Part shown: piece by piece, positions 23,701 to 31,101 of the stretch
Position numbering within the stretch: position 1 is the stretch's first letter
Layout of the letters: every line of letters begins with the position of its first letter
NCBI GenBank assembly: GCA_019232905.1
Contig: JAFANA010000034.1
Location: 1 to 33,803 of the forward strand
Origin: Vulcanimicrobiota bacterium
Lineage (GTDB): Bacteria; Vulcanimicrobiota; Vulcanimicrobiia; Vulcanimicrobiales; Vulcanimicrobiaceae
Length of the DNA stretch: 33,803 nt
Direction: 5' to 3'
The notes under the pieces: generated by a model
Database searches by the model: none
Told to the model about the DNA's origin: nothing
The model's input: only the letters and a program-made list of their open reading frames with translations
Made by a program: the position numbers and the translations under genes

Positions 23701-24798
23701 CGGTGTCGCAGCAGCTTTCGGGTTCGGTGACGGATCCGCGTTGCCACCGGAATTGTCCGGATACGTCGTCAAGACGAGCCCCGTTGCTGCCGTGAGCGAA
23801 ACCTGTATTTGTCCGAGACGAACGCCCTGCGTTAGATCGAAAACTTCTACCGAGTACGAGCCTGCTTTTAACGCCGCGTTATTTAAGGGCCACGTTACCG
23901 AAAGATTTCCACCCGGAGCCTGCACGCCGGTGGAAGCCGTCAAATTACAGAGTTGATTTGCCGGGTACGCGTACGGCGACGGCAGCGGCGCCGGGCCCAT
24001 GAACACGCAGTTCGGTGACACGCCCGTCTGATGAACGCCGACCACGTAGTAATCACTTGCAGCGACGTTCTGCAAGTAGACATATGCGGCCGTATCGCTC
24101 GACGCGAATTGGTACGTCTCTTGCGTGTGGAACGGATCTTGGTAGACCTTAATCGAAAACACTTGGCCGGCATTCACATAAATGACCGCGGCCCAGCCGC
24201 CCGCCGTTTGATCGTACACCCCGAAGATGTACGTACCGGCCGTGGCCAGAGCCGTGTTGTGCGCATTACCACTTGTGCCGGTGTATGTGGCGCCCGTGGC
24301 GACGGCTCCGCCGGCCGTCAATTCGTTGCCCGTGACGTTTGAGATCACGTAGTCTTGCTTCGTGTGACCGTTAACGAGGTTCCACGCTTGCCAATTCAAC
24401 GAGCATCCCACGTTGAATTGATCGCCGAGCGCTCCCTGACCGCCGCAATTCGTTCCTGTGATATCAATGTACTGACCGTCAGCGGACATCGGCCGGCGCA
24501 TATGAGCGCTCTTCGGAGAAACCGAATTCGCGAGCGACTTTAACGGCAAGCGCGGCAATTGCGAGAGCGGCACGCGCGTGCCGTCCGGAACCGCGCCGAC
24601 GTATGCACCCGCAGGCGCAGGCGTCAACGTACCGTTTGGGACCGGCAGTACGCGTTGCGCGACCGGAAGGATGGGATTCATCGTCGCGCGCTGGATCGGG
24701 CCGGCGATGAGACTCGGAACCGGTGCCGCAAGAGCGCTGGTTACGCCGACGATAAAAACGATCGCGAACACCCACGCGAGACGTGCCGTACGAAGCAT
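20692..24798 (-). CDS. Very large secreted beta-rich protein, candidate tip adhesin of the pilus-like cluster
   Basis: The protein has 1368 residues from the ATG at 24798, only 1 bp after the upstream pilin stop. It has a signal peptide (MLRTARLAWVFAIVFIVGVTSALA) and a Pro-rich segment; the rest is beta-sandwich-like, rich in Thr, Ser, Asn, Gly and paired cysteines. Recurrent segments such as GLQITNTSNQTFNGAG, VTVKNTSLSAGNITD, LGFQFKNVSQS and YQYAITNTSKSSNIGTV look like successive Ig/DUF11-like modules. The last residues, VTVTYTLVPI, resemble the ends of the two smaller subunits (IVYTVVPQ, AIYTLFY), so it may be assembled by the same machinery. The cluster context suggests a tip or stalk adhesin. 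No known binding domain was recognised. No sorting signal or LPxTG was seen. Confidence 0.8.
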   Translation of the reverse strand: MLRTARLAWVFAIVFIVGVTSALAAPVPSLIAGPIQRATMNPILPVAQRVLPVPNGTLTPAPAGAYVGAVPDGTRVPLSQLPRLPLKSLANSVSPKSAHMRRPMSADGQYIDITGTNCGGQGALGDQFNVGCSLNWQAWNLVNGHTKQDYVISNVTGNELTAGGAVATGATYTGTSGNAHNTALATAGTYIFGVYDQTAGGWAAVIYVNAGQVFSIKVYQDPFHTQETYQFASSDTAAYVYLQNVAASDYYVVGVHQTGVSPNCVFMGPAPLPSPYAYPANQLCNLTASTGVQAPGGNLSVTWPLNNAALKAGSYSVEVFDLTQGVRLGQIQVSLTAATGLVLTTYPDNSGGNADPSPNPKAAATPSTIMAWDGTVVRDESTTGIKTTVTGVGPDGANYLWTLIDPQGQLAGAATGTVAGGTASNTFTFDALLCVLANCSGTLNPPGQYPAKTFVTQLYNTTNKQVIASQSFQILGYSSLTQFNNGGLATSISIAPGAKTVAGLQITNTSNQTFNGAGDNFTKVIFSTGPNFANTVTGNGIMVSTVNGALAPCNTSCAATTTTDSNGNTWNVQATCSAGGLNTKGECTIEFDASSPTIYLPPGAYISMNNISFFYTTGGSCGNTCQGLTSEMPQHGLQWSTTSSTIAWSPVYFSDAASTQSGTAAFRLIGNANVKEAKGAEPAYSTYTAPFVGNHYFQSNFLQSDLNLQSPYTETVSATPGSYTDVWAVTVKNTSLSAGNITDVAIEYPSLLLYQGFFQLDGYAAGWTMSTFGGTNGCPANFSAEFACVHYNAGIAPNASQTVYIDETFPLQSFPFQELVVEAYANGQWFAIKPFAGANTLPDGSSVDNLAVGAFSLIGSDMTANFNPNTVGAGATANLGFQFKNVSQSLDPNPDSVDLVVLEAPSTGLNVVAAPPAVGNWSYLGSFKLNGATTTQYWFGTCASQFTAGAQQGAANYGGPPLANSSPVGEPLTATYKSIGTCAADTSALKQGQSVSFSNWQLSNFAAGTETWKVYAHGANTGAWSSPQNMTLTVSTESASIGFNQINGTAIATNSIPTIGGSPNTYQYAITNTSKSSNIGTVVLTIPGLDINNQNAFDGTTQWTVHNITTGGVTLSNPAGQTDGTGGCVVDTTPANTFNPTNGGANGQITIKGCTTFKPGDTLYVNFTADNPLSQSDSYLFPATVDGNPGGAAWLGANQVTEQFSLGLNIVVNPSNPGPGGSTPVVNCQIACGFAGSTIDFGNPAANSTNTYQDVIRASIVYTGATSPGHNLQLWVVASSNPTNSTGVPTNELLTDADSAHSTSGGGITFNTTSYTVVPTAGLGVLVATAPETNRATPYDIINNFELAVGAEALTAHTVTVTYTLVPI

Positions 24799-24799
24799 G

Positions 24800-25498
24800 T
24801 TAGTAGAACAGCGTATAGATCGCATTCGAACTATACGTCCCTTGTGGAGTCGAGATCGGCATGTTGACGGTCAAGTCAACGCAATATGTTTGAATTCCGC
24901 TGTTCGTTTGCAGGAGGTTCCACGTATGTCCGTTGTCGGCGTACACGGTAAAGGGCGTCGCCGTAGGTCGCGGTGTAGCGACATATGAATTGTTCGCTAC
25001 GCTTCCGCCGAGAAACGAGTCGCCGGAGCCATCAGAGAAATCGTTCGACAAACCATGATCGAGCGACCAGCTCGTCACCGTGGTGTGAACCGTCACGTGG
25101 TATGCGCACGGCACGACCGTGGCGACGCCGGCTTCAGCATTGACCACGACGGCATTTTGGTCGCTATAAAGCAGCGTTGCAGTCGGGTTTGGCGCGATTG
25201 ACGCTTCGACCTTAACACCGCGCTGCACGTTTTGCGCCACAACGGAGGCGCCACCGGTGAAATGCAATTGTTGAGCCTCAAACACACGACTCACGCTCGA
25301 GGGCGCACCACGAAGCGACGCTTTTGCGACGATCGCTCCAGCGCCGCTCGGAGGCGCTGCGATGCCGAGCGGGTTGGGCGTTACATTGATAATGATCGTG
25401 ACACCGATTTGGCCTCGCTGCGTCTGGAGCGCTTGCACGACGATCGGCATCAAGACGAGTACCGCAAACGCGACAATCGCCGCTTTAAACTTTTTCAT
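24800..25498 (-). CDS. Pilin-like secreted subunit
   Basis: This 232-residue protein has a signal peptide (MKKFKAAIVAFAVLVLMPIVVQA). The body is beta-rich. The C-terminus reads STPQGTYSSNAIYTLFY, with Gly 13 residues from the end, G-x-Y, an alternating hydrophobic strand and terminal Tyr. This is very close to the C-terminal signature of Csu-type/spore-coat-U pilins, which is the chaperone-binding strand. A Pro-rich stretch (VATPRPTATPF) lies before the last domain. The ATG overlaps the upstream pilin stop (ATGA, 25495-25498), and the large adhesin candidate follows 1 bp after the stop, so the three are translationally coupled. The assignment as a minor pilin or adaptor is inference. Confidence 0.78.
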   Translation of the reverse strand: MKKFKAAIVAFAVLVLMPIVVQALQTQRGQIGVTIIINVTPNPLGIAAPPSGAGAIVAKASLRGAPSSVSRVFEAQQLHFTGGASVVAQNVQRGVKVEASIAPNPTATLLYSDQNAVVVNAEAGVATVVPCAYHVTVHTTVTSWSLDHGLSNDFSDGSGDSFLGGSVANNSYVATPRPTATPFTVYADNGHTWNLLQTNSGIQTYCVDLTVNMPISTPQGTYSSNAIYTLFY

Positions 25499-26187
25499 TG
25501 CGGCACCACCGTGTAAACGATCCAGACGAAATATTGACCGGGGGTCGCGGTCGCCGGCACCTTCAAAAGGTAGTCATAGTAGAAGTCGGCAACGGACGCG
25601 ATGCTCGTGGCAACGGGCGAGGATGGATAGGATCCACCGTAGTTGATCGACGGCGTTGCGGCTGGGTTCGGCTGCGCGGGCGTCACGACACCGCTAGTGT
25701 TCTGAAACGGCAAGCCCGGACTGAATCCGGTGTTGCCGTCGGCCGGAGCGCCGCTCGTAGAGTTCGTGTAGAACAGGGTCGAGGCGATCGGCTGCGATGA
25801 CGAATCGGTCGTGTTGTAGAAGTTCGCCGCGCCCTCACCGTAAAGCTTGAACCCGCTCGCGTCATTTGTCGAGACGTTGATGTGAGCGGCGTATTTGTAA
25901 ATGTAGTTTGTGCCGGAGAGCAGATTGCCGAAATCGATATCGCCCTGACCGGCGGCCGGTCCCGCATTAGGACCGTGCGTCGGAGCGGGTTGCGTTCCGA
26001 AGACGGCTTTAACCTGACCAAACCCCGCGAAATAGTTTGGCGTGAGGGACATGCTTACGAGCGCCTGCGCATTCCACTTCACCGTGGTCTGCGCCGTCGG
26101 ACCGGCGGCTTTGGCCGGTAATAGGGCGCTGACAAACGCTGTTAGCGTAAGCGCCATCCCCATTAGACCAAGTACGTGACGTCTCAT
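25495..26187 (-). CDS. Pilin-like secreted subunit
   Basis: The protein has 230 residues from the ATG at 26187; the GTG three bases upstream is also possible, and AGGA is present upstream. It has a signal peptide (LGLMGMALTLTAFVSALLPAKA). The mature N-terminus, TVKWNAQALVSMSLTPNY, is clearly related to that of the pilin at 27128 (TIKWNTQSVSSLTVTSNY). A DIDFGN segment corresponds to TVDFGN there. The C-terminus TPGQYFVWIVYTVVPQ has Gly 14 residues from the end and an alternating hydrophobic strand, as in pilins handled by chaperone-usher systems. It is separated from the chaperone gene by a 7-bp stem-loop (26221-26245). Confidence 0.8.
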   Translation of the reverse strand: MRRHVLGLMGMALTLTAFVSALLPAKAAGPTAQTTVKWNAQALVSMSLTPNYFAGFGQVKAVFGTQPAPTHGPNAGPAAGQGDIDFGNLLSGTNYIYKYAAHINVSTNDASGFKLYGEGAANFYNTTDSSSQPIASTLFYTNSTSGAPADGNTGFSPGLPFQNTSGVVTPAQPNPAATPSINYGGSYPSSPVATSIASVADFYYDYLLKVPATATPGQYFVWIVYTVVPQ

Positions 26188-26220
26188 CACCAGCTGTCCT
26201 ACACACTCCGTGTGTTGTGC

Positions 26221-26245
26221 CCCGGACTACATCCGTACGTCCGGG
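26221..26245 (-). terminator. Intercistronic stem-loop between chaperone and pilin genes
   Basis: CCCGGAC (26221-26227) and GTCCGGG (26239-26245) form a perfect 7-bp stem in the 74-bp gap between the chaperone-like and second pilin genes. There is no T-run. It could dampen read-through or act as an mRNA processing or stability element that sets subunit ratios. Confidence 0.45.
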
Positions 26246-26261
26246 TTGAAGTAGTTGCGTG

Positions 26262-27053
26262 TCAGCGCACTTCGAATGTGATCTGACCGCCCGTTTCCGT
26301 CTTCCCACCGTAGTCGACGGTTGCGATTGCCTGATATGAGCCTGGTTCGAGCGCTTTGCCCTTGACGTCTATAACTCGCTGCCCGTCACGTTCGACGAGC
26401 ATATTTTCCGGCAAAGCGATCTGCTCGATCACCGAGCTGCCCTTTTGCACCATGAGCATACCGCGAAGATAGACGTGCGCGTTTCCCGTGTTTTTGAACG
26501 CAATGCGATACGATTGCCCACCAGGTGCTTTCGTGCTCGTCATCTTCGTGATCGCACCGTCGATCTTGACGGTGCCGGGAATTGTTTCATAAATCTTCGA
26601 GGCGACACGTGCGGAGAAAGCAACTGCACCGCCGTGACGCTCAGGTCTAGTCTGGAAGAAGATGATGCCGGCGTATTCCCCGCTCAGCTTTTGATCGGAA
26701 GGAACTGAGACGGTCAGCTGAACCTGTTGTGTTGTGCCCGCCGGGATGTCGAACTCTCTCGGACGAATGGCGGCCCACTTCAGCAGCGAGAATTCTCGAG
26801 AGCCCACTTTCTCGAACTGATAGTCGCCGTTCGGAGCAACTCCAAAATCGACCATCGATGCAAGAATGTGGGATTGCGAGAAACTCGTGTTTTGCACCGA
26901 GACCGGTACGTTGAACGTCGTACCGAGTGGTATTGCGACCTCGAGTTTACCCGGCGTCACCGTCATGCCCAGATCGAGTGAGTCCGCCGCTGTCGTGAGC
27001 GAACCCACGAGCACCAGCAAACCAAGCACCGTCGCAAAGCGTCTTAGCTTCAT
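26262..27053 (-). CDS. Periplasmic pilus-chaperone-like protein (two Ig-like domains)
   Basis: This 263-residue protein has a signal peptide (MKLRRFATVLGLLVLVGSLTTA). The first Ig-like domain (about 25-135) has LGMTVTPGKLEVAIPLG, VPVSVQNTS, then W..IRPREFDIPAGTTQQVQLTVSVPS and GEYAGIIFF. This is the layout of PapD-type or DUF916-type chaperones, in which the G1 strand follows a P-x-x-F-x-[IL]-x-x-G segment. A second domain (about 150-263) contains YRIAFKNTGNAHVYLRG and LEPGSYQAIATVDYGG. Such proteins hold pilin subunits in the periplasm by donating a beta strand. The ATG has GGAGAAG just upstream. It lies between pilin genes and downstream of the usher-like gene. It is too divergent from FimC/PapD to assign by eye alone. 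Confidence 0.75.
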   Translation of the reverse strand: MKLRRFATVLGLLVLVGSLTTAADSLDLGMTVTPGKLEVAIPLGTTFNVPVSVQNTSFSQSHILASMVDFGVAPNGDYQFEKVGSREFSLLKWAAIRPREFDIPAGTTQQVQLTVSVPSDQKLSGEYAGIIFFQTRPERHGGAVAFSARVASKIYETIPGTVKIDGAITKMTSTKAPGGQSYRIAFKNTGNAHVYLRGMLMVQKGSSVIEQIALPENMLVERDGQRVIDVKGKALEPGSYQAIATVDYGGKTETGGQITFEVR

Positions 27054-27090
27054 CTTCTCCGCCTCTTCGCCGCGAGACCAAAATCAGGCC

Positions 27091-27122
27091 CCGCGACGAA
27101 TAGGTTCGGATTCCTTTCGCGG
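27091..27122. other. Intercistronic stem-loop between pilin and chaperone genes
   Basis: CCGCGA (27091-27096) pairs with TCGCGG (27117-27122), and CGAA (27097-27100) pairs with TTCG (27105-27108) inside it. It lies in the gap between the pilin stop and the chaperone start. Like the hairpin at 26221 it could reduce distal expression relative to the first pilin. Confidence 0.35.
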
Positions 27123-27127
27123 ATTGT

Positions 27128-27826
27128 TTAGTTGAGAACGAGCGTCCAGGTCGCCGTCGTCTGATCGGCGCCCGAAGGTGCGTTCGGTTGGAGCACGAGC
27201 TCGATGTCGCCGCCGGCGTTAAGCGTACCGGCGGTCGCGCCTGCACCCGACGTGATGGTCGAAGCGGAAGCGGACTTGATCGCAACTGCACCGGCAACTG
27301 CTGCACTGCAGGTGGCGTCCGTTTGCGTCACGGCGATGATCGACGGCGTAAGCGCATTGCTCGTACGCGTCGTCAGGACCGGTGCAGCCGCCGTTTGCGA
27401 GCCGTTGGGGAGGTAGCAGAGGAGTTTGTTCGCGTCGTGTGTCGCCGCGGTCGTCTCTTGGACGGTCAGCGAGTAACCGTTCGAGTCGTTCGTGGCGTAC
27501 TGAGCATTGGCACCGTTGTTGAAGTTGCAGTCCGTGTATTTGACTGAATCGGGGGTGACGTTGCCAAAGTCCACGGTCTGAGCGACGTTGCTTCCGGCCG
27601 CGGCCGAGCAGATGCCGGCGCCGCCGTTGAGGTTCGAGTAGATCGTGCCAGCGGACGCGCCCATCGCGCCCGTGTTCGTGTAGTTGCTCGTGACCGTAAG
27701 CGAGGACACCGATTGCGTGTTCCACTTGATCGTCACGTTGACGGTCGGGTTCGCGGCCATTGCCGGACCGACTGAGGCTGCGAGCGCCGACATAAGAGCC
27801 AGCGCGGCGATACGTTTTTGGTTCAT
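27128..27826 (-). CDS. Probable major pilin-like secreted subunit
   Basis: This 232-residue protein has a signal peptide ending in GPAMA, giving mature ANPTVNVTIKWNTQ. It is Ala/Thr/Ser/Asn-rich and beta-structured, with four cysteines (GGAGICSAAA, YTDCNF, NKLLCYLP, DATCSAA) that could form two disulfides. The C-terminus PSGADQTTATWTLVLN has Gly 14 residues from the end and an alternating hydrophobic strand. AAAGGA lies just before the ATG. It is the first gene after the usher-like gene and has its own candidate sigma-28-type promoter at 27888-27914, so it is the best candidate for the main fibre subunit. The N-terminal KWN-x-Q and NY residues are shared with the pilin at 25495. Confidence 0.8.
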   Translation of the reverse strand: MNQKRIAALALMSALAASVGPAMAANPTVNVTIKWNTQSVSSLTVTSNYTNTGAMGASAGTIYSNLNGGAGICSAAAGSNVAQTVDFGNVTPDSVKYTDCNFNNGANAQYATNDSNGYSLTVQETTAATHDANKLLCYLPNGSQTAAAPVLTTRTSNALTPSIIAVTQTDATCSAAVAGAVAIKSASASTITSGAGATAGTLNAGGDIELVLQPNAPSGADQTTATWTLVLN

Positions 27827-27876
27827 CGTCCTTTCACCATGCGCGAGAATGCCATCCTTGGCAGATGCGAAGCGAG

Positions 27877-30800
27877 TTACATAAGACTTATCGGCAAGCG
27901 AGCAACCTTGGTTAGTAGCACTCCGTGCAGGGGCCGTAAAGATACACGTAGGTTAAAAGTAAAGACGCGTCCCGAGACGGCGCGACCGAGCACGGTCGTC
28001 TGTCCGTCGGCCCATTCGATTCGATCGCCGGGTGCGACATCGACGAGGAACCGGGCGCGAACGCGAACGTATTGGCCGGGCTGCGGATTCGGCGGATCGG
28101 TTTGTAAAATCGCAAGCGGCATCTTTGGATCCACCGTCAGACTCGCCGATTGCGGTTGCGTACCTGCCGCAGTACTGGCAGTTACGTCATAGTCAGCCGC
28201 CTTGACATTTGTCGGAACGGTGAGGTCGCCGATCCAAGCTTTCCGGCGATCGTCGTACGTCAGATCGACGATCTGATCGAAGGCGTGGGCCTTAACGGGA
28301 CCAGCTTCTTTCGGCGCATCAACCGAGATCGTCGCGGAGCCGCGAGGCGGTAGACGCCCCTCACTAACGTGAACTTTCGGCGCTGAGGCATTGTCGCCGG
28401 ATCCGCCCGCGACGAAGCTGAAGACGACCTTTTTCTCACTGTGCCCGACAAGGAAGGCCGCGCCCTGATAGTGCTCTTTGGAGCCTAAATCGACACTGAA
28501 CGACTCCGGGGCGGCACCGAGACCATCCGGGATCGTTTCCGGGTCGACGCTGACCGTGTACGTTCCCGGCGGAAGGTCGTCGATGGTGAACGACCCGTCA
28601 TTCTCGATGATCGCCGCGTGTTCGCCGGGCTCAGCGACAACGTAGGCGTTATCAACGGGCGTTCCGGCATCTTTGCCCATGTCGTGCGCGAAAAGAATCG
28701 AACCGGAAATCGAGCCGAGCGGCTCCGCCGTGAAGTCGACGACGGTATAGTTGCCGTTCTTTACGTCGACTTGAGCCTTTTCTTTAGTCGCGTCGAACTC
28801 GGCGAACGCCGGCACCGAACTATCGATAATCGCGATCGTGTGCTTTCCGGGACGCAGGCGGCCGAAGCCATATGCGCCGCTCGCATCGGTCTGCGAATAC
28901 GCACCTCCGTCCACGCGCAGTAAGACGTTCGGCAGCGGCACGATCACGCCCGAACTGTCGCGGCCGTAGATGTGCCCGCTGATGCCGCCGAAGTTGCCGA
29001 CCAGGAACGTCATCTGTGCGGTTTGACCGCCCTCGACTTGCACCGTATTGACGGGAATGTCCACCGTCAGCCCACGAGGCAGCGACGCACTCTCGACACG
29101 CACTTGATGCTGACCAGGCGTAACGAACGCAAATTGGAACCCGCCGGTGACGTCTGTGCGCTGAATCAGCTTGTCGTCCAGAACCACGACGACGTTGCCT
29201 ACGCCGCTTGTAGCAAACGGAGAGTACCCGGCGGAGGAAGCGTCGCTGATGACGCGCCCCACGATCGTAGCCGGAAGTTTTGCGTCAGCACGGCCGGAAA
29301 CAAATCCGTTGCCGTAGCCGAACGGCGCGTTGAGTTGGATTGAGAAACTGTGTGAACGGCCGTTAGAGGCCGGACTGATGCGATCGTTAAGTTGCTGCAA
29401 CGTGTACGCAGCTTGAATGGTGATGACCGGCGAGATCGTTCGACTGACCGTGAACTGCGAGTTGCGAACCAACGCATTCGTTGAAGAACCGAGATTGTGG
29501 CCCCACGACTCCGTAAGAGCGTACGCCGATTTGCGGAATTGCCGGCTGATATTGATGCCTTCCGTTGCGGTCGTGCCGGAGCCGGTGACGGAGTTGACGA
29601 GGCGGTACGCGGTGTAGTTACCGCCGACTTCAAAATTACCGAACGGCTGTTGGTATGAGCCCGAATAGCCGACAAGTGCTTGCGCTCCCGCGGTGCCCGT
29701 CGTGGTCTGCCGGTTGAGCTGATTCGTCAGCAGCAAAAATCCCCGGCCGACCGATGCAGAGACTTGCGTCGTCGCGGAGCCTAGCCACAATGGGTACGCG
29801 CCGTCGCCGCTCGTGCGTTGCGACTGCACCGTAAGCGAGTACGACCCGAAGCGAAACGGACCGCTATACCCGAGGGACGATTGACGCAGGAACGATGCGA
29901 ATCCAACGCCGTCGAGAACGCGCTCGCTGCTGGTGTCGGCCGTGAAGTTCTGTGAGGAGCCGGCACGCCGGTAATTGACGTCCCAGTAATTGTCCCCGAA
30001 GTTTTCACCAACGCCGAAATTTACAAACCCGGGCGCAATACGACGGGTGATCAACGTGAGGTAGCTCTGCATCGAACCGTCGTCGGCGCGCAACTGATAG
30101 GACAAGCCGGAGACATCCTCGTCGCCGCCCTTCCGGTCTTGCCAGGCGCTCTCGCCGATGAAGCTCAACGGTCCGCGCGACGTGGCGACGCCGCCGAGTA
30201 TCGTCGTCGCCTTTCCCGTTTGCGGACCATCACCGTTCACGAGGCCGGCTTCAAAAAGCACCGGTCCCGCATCTTGACGCCATCGGAGCCCCTTCAAAGG
30301 AAGCTCTTCACCGTTGGCGCCCAACGATGGTCCACCGTACATCGTCACATCGCCGTTGCGAGTCGGAACGATCGCGTACAGACTCCGTAACGTGCTTCCC
30401 GCCGGAAGCTGTCCGAAGAGGCTGGTCGATTGCGCGCCGTATCCGAGCGCGTAGCGCGGAGTCGAGAAGAGCAATTGCGTCCCGCCGATCAGCGAACGCG
30501 CGTTTGTCGAAACGGCAAACGGTACGCGAAGATCGGTAGACGTCGTGGCCGTACGCCTGCTGATGTCCGCGTACATCCCGAGACTGCCTTGCGACTGCGC
30601 CAAGTTCGACGTGGTGGCCGTGCCGATGAACGGCGACGGCGATCCTGAGGCATTCGGGGTCGGTGTGAATTCGGGCGTACCGTTATATAGCGTCTGCGAG
30701 CTCGCTTGTGTCCCGAGCGAGAGACTGCCCGTCAGGGACAGCTGAAGGCGACCGCCGCGAACGACTTGGTACGGCTTGGGTGTGGGGGTCGCGGACGGAA

Positions 30801-31017
30801 AGCCGGCGCCGCCGAAGGGCGGCGACGCAGCCGGGGACGGCGAGGGGATCACGATGGCAACGATGCGCGATAAAGGTGTCAAAATATCGGCACTCGCCGG
30901 GACCATGGGAGCGGCAAGGCCGGCTATAGCGGCTGCCATGCACAGGCCCCCAACCAACTGAAGGCTGCGGCCTAATCCAAGCCGCAGCTTTCGTCGTCTC
31001 CAAGCGTCCATCGTCAT
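27877..31017 (-). CDS. Usher-like outer-membrane barrel protein with C-terminal beta-sandwich repeats
   Basis: This 1046-residue protein has a long signal peptide (~1-44) and a Pro/Ser-rich segment (~57-82). About 500 residues of alternating strands typical of a large outer-membrane barrel follow (e.g. RYALGYGAQSTSLFGQL, GPFRFGSYSLTVQSQRT, FEVGGNYTAYRLVNSV, SFSIQLNAPFGYGNGF). Then come three tandem carboxypeptidase-regulatory/SdrD_B-like beta-sandwiches, each with a G-x-[IV]-x-G start, a TD-x-x-G-x-F/Y segment and a PG-x-[YH] turn (ATIVGRV.., GGISGHIYG.., LGSISGSIL..), and a last domain to the end. Known ushers also end in small beta-sandwich domains with LPPG-type turns. No canonical ~125-residue N-terminal usher domain or plug was recognised, so this would be a divergent usher. 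A two-partner or polysaccharide exporter is an alternative. Confidence 0.78.
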   Translation of the reverse strand: MTMDAWRRRKLRLGLGRSLQLVGGLCMAAAIAGLAAPMVPASADILTPLSRIVAIVIPSPSPAASPPFGGAGFPSATPTPKPYQVVRGGRLQLSLTGSLSLGTQASSQTLYNGTPEFTPTPNASGSPSPFIGTATTSNLAQSQGSLGMYADISRRTATTSTDLRVPFAVSTNARSLIGGTQLLFSTPRYALGYGAQSTSLFGQLPAGSTLRSLYAIVPTRNGDVTMYGGPSLGANGEELPLKGLRWRQDAGPVLFEAGLVNGDGPQTGKATTILGGVATSRGPLSFIGESAWQDRKGGDEDVSGLSYQLRADDGSMQSYLTLITRRIAPGFVNFGVGENFGDNYWDVNYRRAGSSQNFTADTSSERVLDGVGFASFLRQSSLGYSGPFRFGSYSLTVQSQRTSGDGAYPLWLGSATTQVSASVGRGFLLLTNQLNRQTTTGTAGAQALVGYSGSYQQPFGNFEVGGNYTAYRLVNSVTGSGTTATEGINISRQFRKSAYALTESWGHNLGSSTNALVRNSQFTVSRTISPVITIQAAYTLQQLNDRISPASNGRSHSFSIQLNAPFGYGNGFVSGRADAKLPATIVGRVISDASSAGYSPFATSGVGNVVVVLDDKLIQRTDVTGGFQFAFVTPGQHQVRVESASLPRGLTVDIPVNTVQVEGGQTAQMTFLVGNFGGISGHIYGRDSSGVIVPLPNVLLRVDGGAYSQTDASGAYGFGRLRPGKHTIAIIDSSVPAFAEFDATKEKAQVDVKNGNYTVVDFTAEPLGSISGSILFAHDMGKDAGTPVDNAYVVAEPGEHAAIIENDGSFTIDDLPPGTYTVSVDPETIPDGLGAAPESFSVDLGSKEHYQGAAFLVGHSEKKVVFSFVAGGSGDNASAPKVHVSEGRLPPRGSATISVDAPKEAGPVKAHAFDQIVDLTYDDRRKAWIGDLTVPTNVKAADYDVTASTAAGTQPQSASLTVDPKMPLAILQTDPPNPQPGQYVRVRARFLVDVAPGDRIEWADGQTTVLGRAVSGRVFTFNLRVSLRPLHGVLLTKVARLPISLM
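27888..27914 (-). promoter_or_regulatory. Sigma-28-like promoter upstream of the first pilin gene
   Basis: On the minus strand TAAC (27914-27911) is followed after exactly 15 bases by GCCGATAA (27895-27888). The sigma-28 (FliA) consensus is TAAA-N15-GCCGATAA, so 11 of 12 bases agree with correct spacing. Transcription would begin about 55 bases before the pilin ATG at 27826. The element lies inside the last codons of the usher-like gene. Confidence 0.55.
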
Positions 31018-31073
31018 TAAGGGGTTTCGGAGGAGGGAGCGAGCGACTTAACGGGACGCTGACGCCGTTAGCG

Positions 31074-31101
31074 CAAACTTTTCCGGACCTTCAGCCGATA
31101 C
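31074..31101 (+). promoter_or_regulatory. Candidate sigma-28-type promoter for flagellin
   Basis: CAAACTTT (31074-31081) resembles the -35 TAAAGTTT (6 of 8), and GCCGATAC (31094-31101) matches the -10 GCCGATAA in 7 of 8 positions. The spacing is 12 instead of 11 bases. The gene downstream is flagellin, the classic sigma-28 target. Confidence 0.5.
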
